From Tribonema minus (taxonomy: Eukaryota; Sar; Xanthophyceae; Tribonematales; Tribonemataceae), in the NCBI GenBank assembly GCA_017506865.1, contig JAFCMP010000204.1:1-64000 (forward strand): 64,000 nt of DNA, in the 5' to 3' direction. This document shows, piece by piece, positions 49,751 to 61,200 of this stretch. Each line of letters begins with the position of its first letter. Position 1 is the stretch's first letter. Below the pieces are notes generated by a model. It was not told the origin of the DNA and made no database searches. It saw only the letters and a program-made list of their open reading frames with translations. A program made the translations under genes and the position numbers.

Positions 49751-49952
49751 CAAGTCGCACTGCAGTCACTCCAGGTCCGCCAGGTCCGCCATTATGTTGC
49801 ACACCACAACAGTTACTGATAGAATCACAGAACAGCACTTACAGCACTTCGCGTTTCTTGTGTCCCACCACGTCTCAGTTCGTTCGCTAAACTTTTGAAA
49901 TGCTCTCAGGAAATGCTCTCAGGGCCACTCTGGCACCACAGCAAAAAACGAC

Positions 49953-50355
49953 CACGCGTTAAAGTGCACTTAAACGCGCTCTGTGCGCTTCGAGCGCATT
50001 ATAGTGCGTTATAGCGCGCTACAGCGCATTATCCACGCAACGGCAAAACGCATTATAGTGCGTTTCTGGCACATCCCACTGCCAGAAACGCGTTGCAGCG
50101 CGTTATAACGCGTTAAAGTGCGTTTTTTGGTCCTCAGCAGGATTGAACTTCGAAACCTCACACTGGCAGAGCGCATTATAGTGCGTTTTTTGCGGAAAAC
50201 GTGTTATAACGCGTTTGAACGCGTTATACTATTAGCTCTCTTCAACGCACAAAAATGTGGGAAGGTGCACGCGAGCATGTGGCAGAAGTGCGCATTAATG
50301 CACTCGAGCCTCTGAGTGCGTTCGCAGCGCGTTTTAACGCGTTATTGCGCGTTGT
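49953..50355. repeat. Palindrome-rich array (GCGTTATAACGCG-type words)
   Basis: Dozens of overlapping words such as AACGCGTT, GCATTATAGTGCG, GTTATAACGCGTT and CGCGTTTTAACGCG, most self-complementary. It resembles the subterminal binding-site arrays of DNA transposons more than a satellite, because spacing is irregular. Confidence 0.7.
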
Positions 50356-51724
50356 TGGATTTTGCCGACATTCGCTCTGAACGCTCTCAGACTCTGGCGC
50401 CATTGCAATGGCGGCCGTGCCCTTAGGTCTATTAGTTAGTGTAACACACGGGTGGTCTGTTCGTTGCTTTCTCTGCATTCAATTTGCTGTGACAGTCACA
50501 AAACTGGCAAGTTCCTGCAGTCATTATTGGTGATACTTATAGAAGACGACATCTGATGCAGAAGTATCATAGTACTAAGTACTTGTTTTGCACCTGGTAC
50601 CCGCTCAGCGGCTGGCACATACTATAGTATTATCCGGCATCGGTCGCCGGGCGTGACACACTGTGCAGTGTGAGCAACTTGAAGTCAATTTACTGGTAGG
50701 TGACTCACGGAGAGCCTCCTCAGGGCGATAGATCAACCTTAAATCAACGAGCTAGCAGCCATCATGACGTTGGAAACTTTAAGCCCGCCGGCCTTCACTT
50801 GGCAAGTTCAACTTGCTGGTGCTGCCTACTAGTAGTACTAGTTGATGGAGTTATCCCACTACTGTAACAGTAACTATACTTACTAGTTACTGGTACAGTA
50901 GTGGTACTGTATTATGGTATCTGATTCACAAGAATTGCACCCTTGGGGTCAGCCTGAGGGTTAGCCTAAGGGTAAGTTAGTCTGGCAGACTGAGTCTGAG
51001 ATTGTGTCAGTGAGTGTTGAACTAATAGTATGCCATACTAGTAGTATGTGGTCGTGACGCTTGCCGCAGCGTTCACCGTGAATACCCTGAGCGGACCATG
51101 TAGGTTTTGTCTCTTTCAAGCATTCAAACTTTAAGGCCCATTGCTATGCCTGGCCCAGGTAGTGGACCAGAGATCATGAGCGACGCCGTGCAATGCACTG
51201 CCGCACTCACTGACAGAGGCTCTGTTTATTACGAGCAGCTTGCCAAACGAAGCTCTTTAAGAGTCTTGTTGCCTTGCCAACAGTGTCTGCTGTCAGACCT
51301 GCAATGACTTACCTAACCCCGTAACGCGCAACGGTTAAACATCAGATTCTTCAGCTGCAGCAGCAGCAGATGACGATGACTTGCCAGTCACTGTCACACG
51401 GTACCGCAGACACGGTGTCACCAGTGGTTGCTTCTTGTCACTGCCGTTGCTGCTCGCCTTGCTGATGCTGTCAGAGTTGCTCACTGACACACTGTCAGGC
51501 TTCCAGCCTGACTGAGTGCATCAACCTGCTCTACACCGACTTGGAGCGCGCCTCCACTACTAGCAGCAGCGGCCGGATCGCACATACTATTACGCGCCGC
51601 TGACACTGTGACAGCAATCCGCGTCAACTTGAAGGCTGCCCCGCCGGTGGGGCCCCTCTAGCATCACTGGCAGGACCACACACCAGACTGAGTCTACGCA
51701 AACTTTAAGCAGCCCACCAGGCTG

Positions 51725-52280
51725 ATGCTCATGAGAACTTCAAGCCTAATAGTCATCGCCGCCACTGGCATTCTATGCCCCGGGCCAGCGCTGGCAGCGC
51801 CAGCGGCAGCAGCATCAGCAGCAGCAGTAGCAGCAGCAACGTGCCCCATGCCCTATTTGCGGAACTTCGTGCTGACAGAGGCCACTGGCACCGAGGCCGC
51901 GACACTCGTGCAGCAGCTTCAAATTGCGCTCAAATCTGCCGCCGGAGAGGTGGCGGGGGGGTCCTTCAGCGTCCAGCTCACCTCCGGCACCTATGCAACC
52001 TCAACCTCCATTGTGGTGCCCGAGAACACGTGCCTGCAAGTCACAGGGATGGGCGCCGACACCGTTACAATTGACGGGTCGTTAATGCAAACTGGGGCGA
52101 TGTTTAACGTCAGTGGCGGCGCAAAGCTCATCGTGGAGGGGGTGACGTTGCGGGGCGGGCACAGCAAGGCGTCCGGCGGGGCAATACGGGTCGACGACGA
52201 TGAATCGATTGGCGGGGGCAGCGGAGGGGAGGTGCATCTTGTAAACGTCGCATTTGAGGACAACTTCTCGGAGGTCTCAG
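51725..52280 (+). CDS. Beta-helix gene exon 1 (signal peptide)
   Basis: ATG at 51725 (a second Met at codon 3). SSLIVIAATGILCPGPALA is a classic signal peptide with likely cleavage after ALA, followed by an Ala-rich spacer. Then LTSGTYATSTSIVVPENTCL, IDGSLMQTGAMFNVSGGAKL and VTLRGGHSKASGGAIRVDDD are the first beta-helix coils. Donor GTGCGC at 52281, phase 1; the same frame reads on into the intron to 52366. Confidence 0.82.
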
Positions 52281-55200
52281 GTGCGCCTCGTGTGCGGCCG
52301 CGTGAGTGTTCAACGCTTGTGCTCAGCTGTGCTGCAGCAGTGCACTGCCAGTGGCAGCAAGCCTGAAGGCGGAACTTGTGAACGTCCTGGCTCATAATAT
52401 GCGGAGTAATACGTTTGGTAATCAAGTTACTAGTAGTGCTGAGGTCACACGGTGTAGTTCTGCAACACACTGCAGTATCCAAGTCTCTTGACAATGTGTT
52501 GAGGTTGTCAGTGAGCAGCGTAAATGCGGCGAGCTCAACATGGCGGCTGTGTCTGCACTTTATGCTGAATCAGATGTGCCTGACTCGGACAACTCCTGGC
52601 GCGTTGCAGCTCCTCAACAAGAGCTGCTCGCAATGCAGGCCCACATGTATACATAATGTCATATAGTACTTCTATGTACTCCCTTCAACCTGCAAGCATG
52701 AGGGCACCTCCGAGTCGGTGTCAATGACGCCCTGCAGGTGCTGGTTCCTGGTCCGAATGCACTATACAAATGCAGCCTGACGGATGGGCAACTTCAGTCA
52801 TTGTGACAAATCAGTGCCTCAAGCGCTACTACGAATCCTGTGCTGCCGTTCCAGCAACACCGACCTTGTATCCTGTGGTGCATATGTTTCAAACCTCAGG
52901 CTGCCCGGCAGTGCCAGACTGAATGGCAGATGTTTCAGAATGTATGAGATCGCACTGCTGGCAGGTGGACTCCGTATCCGCTCGAGTTCTGGCGCAACAG
53001 GCTGAGTAACACTGTAAGCACTGCTTGGCAAGAAAGCTTTGTTTGACAGTGACGCTTGTCAAAACTTTGAAGGGTGACGTACGTAGCATCTGTTCGTTCA
53101 TTGTACAGCCGTGATAGGCACGAGCGAAAAGCTTATTACCCATTAAGTTCAACTCGCACCTTGGACTGGAACCTGCAGGCGGGGCCCTGTTTCTGGGTGC
53201 CAAGAGCGTCGCAAGAGTGCGAGGAGGGTCATTCATCAACAACGAAGCGGCTGGCCTGGATGGCGACTTTGGCGGCGGTGCCATCTTTCAGACTGAGGAC
53301 TCTGCTGCGTATGTGGATGGCGTCTTGTTTGTCAACAACAGAGCCAACAAGGGGTCTGGCGTGATGGTGGACTTTCATGCTCACAGTCATATCAGCAACT
53401 GCATGTTCTCCCGCCACACCGCAAGTGGTAAGTACGAGCGCCATTGACATGCTGTATGATACCTGATTCAGCCTTCGCATCTTCTGAGGACTCTAACTTG
53501 TTCCTTGCAGGCTCTGGTAAGCGGTATCAACGCTGCAAGTCAAATCACACACACGTGTTGAATTTGCATGTGTGTATGCAAATGCACCAGCCTGGCGGTG
53601 CTTCCATACTATTAGTCAGTGATCAACTTGAAGCGCAAGGCGAGCGGCAGATGAACGTGCATACTATAGTTACTGTAGTAGATCGTGCTTACTACATCTG
53701 TAGATGTATGCATGCATACGTGAGCTCTGCCAGTGGGTACGCACGGTGCTCAACAGCCAATGCTTGTCGCTTCCAGCATGACATTGTATGGATGCGTATG
53801 TGAGCTCTGCCAGTGGGTACGCACAGTACTTAGCAGCCAATTGCTTTTCTCTTCCACAACGTGTGTTGTCGTGATTGCTGGCGATTCAGCACAAGTCTAG
53901 CAGCGGCGCCATCGAGAATCATGCACTGTAGTACGTGAACGCACACCGTAGGCAAGAATCTGTGAAGCTCGGGGCGATATGATCTACAATCTGCTTCGAT
54001 CTGTGATCTGCTTAATCTGTTTCCAAGAAGTATACAAATAAAAATTTTCACAGATTCGGAGGAGACTGGCTGATGCTATTGCTGGCGAGTCTTCCCCTGT
54101 GCCAGCAGTGCTTCTGCGCATCCAATACGTTATTGCCACACACTATGACAATATCTGTGCTGCATGCTGCAAATGCTATTGCAATGTCTGCAGCTGAGAC
54201 GACATGATGCTTTACAACATCAGTTGCAGCCCTACTAGTAACGCTAACTTGAAGTTGCAGCCAGCAACCATGTTGTGTCGTAGCGTGGCGCCAAAATCAG
54301 TCATGCAAGGTTGCTGCTCTTGCTGTCATGTTATGTTGAGTATATCATAACACGTTCAACTTGTGACTGCACAGCAGCGCACACAGAAACGCCGCCGTAG
54401 TGACGATACTGCAGTCAGAGAGGCTCTCAATGGCGGACGACGCTGGCGCAAGCTCAGCTCTGGTGATGCATAGCCTGCCGCATCAAGCAATGAGTAAAGA
54501 CTGTACTGGCATATGATGATAACTAACGGTACGAGTAAACCGCATTACTGCTTTGAATGCTGCGAGCTCGAGCTTGAGAACAAAGGTCCTTCGTTTTAGT
54601 GAAAGCTGGGGCCAGTTCATTTTTCCTGTGCCGGGGGCTTTCTCACATAGCGAGTGATTGCTCGCAAGCACTGATGACAAAATACTTTGAAACTATTGAA
54701 CCTTGCCAACCTCCCATGGTCAAGTAGCCAACATTTCCTCATGTCAAGGCAAGGTGACGCTGCTTCACTCTCAAATTGACGTGTTGCTGGTACCAGCTAC
54801 CAGGTAGAGTTTGGCTTGGGTGAGAGTTAGATCATGAGTCCCACAGCAGCAGTGTGATGAGTCTTGGTGGACTGTGCTGAGTTAGTCCTCTCAAGAAGTG
54901 AAAATGGCGTCTCTGCAAATCTCTCAGGCGTGTCAAAAAAATTGTTTCGCGAAAGTCAAAACCAGCTTTCAGCATGACATCTTTATAAAGTAGGGCCCTG
55001 AGTCCGACTGCCTTGTTTCTTGTCGTCTGCAGCTGGCAACGACCACATGCCGAAACGCAATACATCACCTCCATATTACAAGCACAGCAAGTCTTTTGAG
55101 CGTTCCATGGCAAGCGCCAGGTACTCGGCGTTCAAAGCACTTTCTCGCATTGAATGCCCTCAAATCGCTCTTGTCTCTCACGTTGCGCAGCCGCACCGCT

Positions 55201-58200
55201 GAGGCCCGGGCAGGGCGAGGCCGTAATTTGGTCCAAGGGCACCGTCTTCCTCGACACAGATACGTTTGAGGGCAACAAGCATCACTTCTCCGGGGCTCTA
55301 CAGGTACTCTTGCTGAAAGTGTAAGGTTTGTTGTCGGCATGTATTGGTGTTGGCGGTGTTTGACTGCCTGCAGCATGTATCCGCAGTAGCGCGGCACTCT
55401 GTGAAGGCACTTTTCCTCTGCACAGACACGCGCGAGTTCAATGAAAAGTACCCGTCCGGGGGGAGCGTAGGTAGATCCAACGAGAGCACTGCCATGGCTT
55501 GAAGTTTACCTTCGATCGCACATTGTTATGTGGGGTACGTGCAGTGAGCTGGCAACCTCATGTAGCAAGCATGAAAGCATTGCGCTTCAGTAAGAACAGA
55601 TAAACGCTGGCTGATGCTGTAATTTTCAATGGGGCGCCCCAGGCGCACCGCCCTGCATCATGAACACTTAGTTTTTGGTTCACCACTGGAACAGCTGCAC
55701 TCACATAGAGCACAAAAATGAGTGCGTACCTTCAGGGCGCGGTATGTTGTAGTGTTGAACCGTCTGAAGCACTGTCCTGCCCACAACATCGACATTTTAG
55801 TGGAACATTGATCGCTGCTGCCAGTGGTGACGTTGCATCACTCCTGGGGACGTTCAGGTACTACTGTAAGGTGAGTTAGGGTTGGGGTCAGGGTTGGATT
55901 ACTATGCTTCCTACATTTCTGGAGCGCTATGTTCAGTAGTGTCTAACTGTTTGAACATTCACTGGTTGCCATGTGGCACATCGATTATAGACCAGTGGCG
56001 CAATCAAATAGAGACAGCACACGGTAGCGAATACCTCATTACACTGAAGTAGCACCAACTTGAAGGCCTAAAATACCCACAATAAATTGTGTGCTAAAGT
56101 AACATATAAATAATGAGGTGCAACATTGCACAATCAAAGAGTTTTTTTTTTGGCTGCATACGTACTAAGGGCATCAAGAACTCTCGATCGAAGACCGCTC
56201 AGCGCACACTTCAACACGCCTTGCAGGTCACTCGCCAAGTCCGCCTCGAACTCTAGGCCCCCAAAGTGTGGATTGACATCACGTGCCAACCCTGAAATGA
56301 ACGCCCCTGCGCAGCCCCAACATCAGGCTGAACCCGAGACGCTCCTTCCATGCCAATGTGTCAATGGACATGATGTGTCTGACCGTCAAATGTGCATTTT
56401 GTGTACGCCTGCTGCTACTGCTACTGCCGCTGCCACTGACCACTTGGACTACATACCTACCGTGCATGATGCTCAGGCTGCCTGCAGTCACCCCCCCCCC
56501 CCCCCACACACACACACCTCCCCATACATAATATAATACTGCCTATAGGCAGCACTCAACATCCCTAAGGACAGCTGGTCTACGCGACGATTTGTAGCAC
56601 TAATGTGGCAGAGACAGATTATATTAGCTGCTGGCCTGACTGCGCGCAAAGAGAGCCAAGCATGGCTCAGACTCTGAGATCTTGGTGATCCAAGGGGTTA
56701 GGGTTCAGGACCCCTGCGCCTGCCCACCTCTCTCTGCACTGGCGGATGCACTTGGCTAAGTAACAAATGATAGACCGGTGAAGGTGTTGAGTCCTGTGTG
56801 TGGTGTTTGCCTCTCATGCCTGCTAAATTTGGTGCCACATCTGCATCTTGATGAGTTTGCGCCTACACTTACCCCAGCTGACTGCATGCTTGAATTGATA
56901 CAGGTCCAAAAGATCAGTGGCGAGAGCTCTGAAGAAGGGGGGCTAACAGCTGTCAACTGCATCTTCCGCAACAACTCTGCCATCTACGGCGGCGTGATTT
57001 GGACGGAGCCGGGCTGCAAATCGCTTGTCAGGCTCAAGGACTGCTTATTGGAGGACAATGAAGCAAGGACCACCGGAGGTGAGGACTCAGTCTAGGACTC
57101 AAAATACGTTGCGGGTAAGTTACGGCGCTGTCATTCATGGAGGAGCTCTGAAAAGCGAGCCAGACTGCAAAGTGCCCATGAGACTCGAGGGCTGGATGAA
57201 AATGATGCAAGACCACTTATAGTGAGGACCAGGGCTTGAGCTAGGCTTAGGTTTAGGATAGGCTAAAGCTGGGACTGAGTGTGATGAACAGCCCAGAGGC
57301 TGCTGTTCATGGAGTGGCGTTGCGGAGCAAGACTTGCTGCACATGGGCCATGAGACTTTTAAGGTGCTGACGAGGCAAAGGCCACTGGCTAAGAGGGCTG
57401 AAAGTTGGGGTATGATGAGGCAAACGCCTCTGGCTAAGAGGGCTGAAAGGGTGTTATAACAATATACTGCACTTGATGTACACTATGATAGTTCATCAGG
57501 GGGGTGTCGTTGTCAACGGCGTCTTCTGTTTTTTCCTATTGGTGACAGCTCAGTTCTCTCAGTTGAATTCGGCTGCAAGCCGCCCGGACTGCAGGGAGCT
57601 GGCTGCTGGTGGACAGTGAGACTGGATGTGGGGGTTATGATTAGGGTTATAATATCGAACCGCAAGGTGACTCTTGCCTAAAATGCAGGCCAAGCGCTCG
57701 AGTGGGTGAGGAAGCCTTCAAGTTTGAGAAAGAGCCCTGAGGAGTTGGGGCTGTCATTAGCACTTTTAGGATGGTCAGCGCATCTCAGGCACTCATCAGC
57801 ACTGGACAGGACCTGCTAGAAATTTGCGTCTTGAACCAGTGACTCTAACCCTAACCCTAAGGTGCTCGATGGACAGGCGCAAAAGAAAGCGCCGGCCATT
57901 CAACATGCATACTGGGGCAAGAGTTGAGATTCACGGTCAGCTGAAAACACCGTGTGTCAAGGAGGGGTTGTGTACGCTGGAATCTGGCAATTTTTGCCAT
58001 GACGGCTAAATGTAGTCGGCTGCAAGTCGCCAGCAAGGTTTAAATGCTTCTTGCTGACTGTCCACCAGATGGAAAGCTCTGGAGGTGAGTGGCGACGCCA
58101 GCGGTATGGCTAGGACTACATTGAGGGTTACAGCTAGAGCAAAGGCGAGGGCTAGGGCTGAGTCAGGGTTAGGGTCACATTGACGTCTCCAAGTGTTGAT

Positions 58201-61200
58201 AGCAGATTACGTGACCGCTCTGTCCTTTATGGCTGTTGTAAATCGGAGTCACATCATCAGGACCTTTGTGATCGCCATGTTCTGTTGAAAGATGTGGCTG
58301 CATCGCTCACTCTGCAATACAAGCAGCTCTTGCCACCGATGTGCTCATTCATCTCTATGATGTAGAGGCATATGCTGGTTGATCAGCAAATGAGTTTGGC
58401 TGCATTTTCTGTGCACGGATAGGTTTGCCATATACATCACCTGCGTTTGACCATACATCGCAAGTTGGCTTGCACCTCAGCTCTTAGTGTACCATCGTGG
58501 TCTACGTCCAGGGTGGGACGAAATGTTGCTGAATTCGAGCAGATAATTTGATGCATTGTGCGCTCACGATCGCAACTCTTCTGGAAGTATGAAGATGTCA
58601 TTGTGCAGCTTATGCGTCTGCTGAGTTCCGGGCATGTATCGCAAAGTCAGTTGGTGACGTCACGAAAATGTCAGTAACTAGCAAGGGTTCGGAGTGGGCT
58701 GGCAGGATGCGATGCAAACCGAGCTGCAGAGAAGCAGAAACTTGAGAGTGTATGTGTGTGTGTGATGGGGGAAAACAAACCACCCTATGGGGAACGCATG
58801 GCGCAACCCGCACTGGGTTGCTGCCCACAACGCCCGGGTGGGTGGGAGGATGATTAAGTTGAGCAGACAGGCGATAGCGCTGGCTACCTGGCTGGTGTTG
58901 CCATGTTCACAAGAGCTTGGCCTTGTGCGGTCTAGCGGAATGTAAATGGCTACCACACGCTCGCCTCCCCCTTTTGTGTGCCCCTTGCTGGTTCCTGGTT
59001 TTTGGCCCCAATCTTCCCCAAATTGCCGAAAACTCTGAATAGTGGGTTCTGAAAACGTTTTGCGCACAACGTACGTCGCGCGACAAGAAAGGGGCACATG
59101 GCCCAAATAGAGCTGGTGGACTGCACCATTTTGTACAGACAACAAACCTCAGACGGCAAACAAGTGAACTACTGTAGTTGTATACTTAGAAGTAAAACGT
59201 GGCGATGATTTTCCTATCATTCGAACTCCACTAATTCAAAAGTTACAATCTTGGCTATACAATGCGCAGATTACCGCCATACAGGTGGGAGTTGTGGCCA
59301 AGATAGATCTGGTATACTGCCCCCTATGCCACACGCAGGGAGTGTCATTAGGCGTCTGAACACTGCAAGACATGACAACTATTCATCTAGGCTGAGATAC
59401 TACAATGACTTTTGTAACTCGCAATTGCGCCACTGCACTGAACAGGTGGCGCCATCAAGGCGGGAGACGTGGCCAGGATGGAACTTGTGAACTGCACTTT
59501 GTCCCGCAACAGGGCGGATGCGGGGAACGGCGGGGCGCTGTGGATCTCCCCCGGCAGCAAGATCAACATTACCGGTGGCACATTCTCCGACAACAAATGT
59601 AAGCTCAGAAGCACCACAGTGGCACATGGTCTGCCAACACATGTGAGAAGCCAAAGAGGCTGTGCAACATATTTTGCCTGATGAGCATTGCCGATGGCAC
59701 ATTCTCCGCCATTACATTTTGGCTCAGAATATGAACAGCGTGTGAAGTGTGTGCATTCAACAGCATGTTTGAACCCTGAGTCACCCGACAAGTCGTTGTA
59801 AAGCTTCAACAATGTCACACATGTCACAAATTCAGGGTTGCCAAAACTGTAGGTTTTTTAGAATATACTCCGTATGCCATAAACCTACCGTACCGTAGCC
59901 GTAATCGTATGCCGTACCTGTGATCGTACAACCGTAGTCACCGTAATAACCGTAATCGTAAAACCGTACTTCCAATCATAAACCGTAATCATCGTAGTTA
60001 TGCAATTATATTGCGTGTACGCCACACTAGGGTCTACAATCAGGTGCAGAGCCACGCTGTTGGTTAATCACACTTGGCCAATGTGGCTTACAGCTGCTTT
60101 TGCGTCCTGGCTATTGGAAGCACCAAAGTCGCCCACCTTGCGGCGCTTTGTGTTGCTGCTGGCTGCTGCCTCATCTGCGCCCCTGCACCTGATCTCGCTG
60201 CTGTGGATGTGCTCAGTGATAGAGCCCGCAGGGTTGCCGGCAGACAGGTGCTTGTCGCAGAAGTTGCACTGCATGTATACCTCCAGCTTATCCTCCACTG
60301 CGGCGCTGCCTACACAGAGAAGAACTTGTTCACTTGCCTTGCCGTTGCCTTTGGCGTGTTAGGTCTGCTAGCACTTGCTGCAGCTTGCTGAATGTGTCAA
60401 GCTGAGGTAACACCAGCGCGTCGGCGCCATTGCCATCACTACGTACCACCACCAGCAGCCGAAGCTCCTGCAGCCTCCCTCACCATCAGTCTCACAATCG
60501 CCGCCATATGCATGTTTACGTCATCCACGTCACCGTCAGAAAATCGTACCGAAAAAAATGGGTATGAAAAGTTCGACCTGTTGTCAATTACGGAAACCAC
60601 GATGCCATTTGAAAACACGGCGCACAAAACGCTGTATTCTCCGTACCTTAAATTTACAATTTATGTTTTTGGCAACCCTACACAAAAAATTAGAGATCAT
60701 TGGCAACTCTGTCAAGCTCGAAGAGCACGCCATGTGCTGCTGCAGTATCACCATGTGCTTGCTGTACATACCGCACATGGTGATCTGTTGCAGCACCGCG
60801 CACCATTCCGATGAAAGACAGCAGCTTGTCCTTCCTGTAATTCCTAAAAGGCCAAGCAGCATGTATAACAATCAAGTTGGTGATTTGATCAAGTGTTGTT
60901 CATGAGTTATATAAGCAGCCAGCAAGTAAAAAACCCACCTCTATTGCCAGCCTTTACCACCTTGTGGTGCATGGAGCCCTGCAAAGCAGTGCCTGCTGGT
61001 TGGCCACTGCGCTGCGGCCCCTGCGCAGCATTGCAGTAGCTGTCTTTAAAGTCTGAAGCGCTGTATGCGTTGCGCAGCGCTTGGCCTCAGGCTGGTCTGA
61101 CCCTAAGCGGCTTCCAGTATATTTCAGCTCAACCCATGCATGAGAGGGATGAACCATGATCCGGAACAGCAGCCCACACTTGCATGATAAAAGCAATACG

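Larger units (their letters stand above)
47643..51724. other. Repeat-rich stretch without a supported gene
   Basis: Short frames on the minus strand at 47979-47713 and 48297-48061 are open but match nothing known. Separate entries describe the direct repeats at 48723/49053, the palindrome array at 49953-50355 and a sequence shared with 56160. TACTAGTA-type words cluster at 50570-51050. Confidence 0.45.

Noticed and set aside
60074-60391. Hydrophobic 105-residue plus-strand frame
   Set aside because: It lies inside the hAT derivative, opposite the BED finger; the complement of that coding sequence explains its hydrophobicity.
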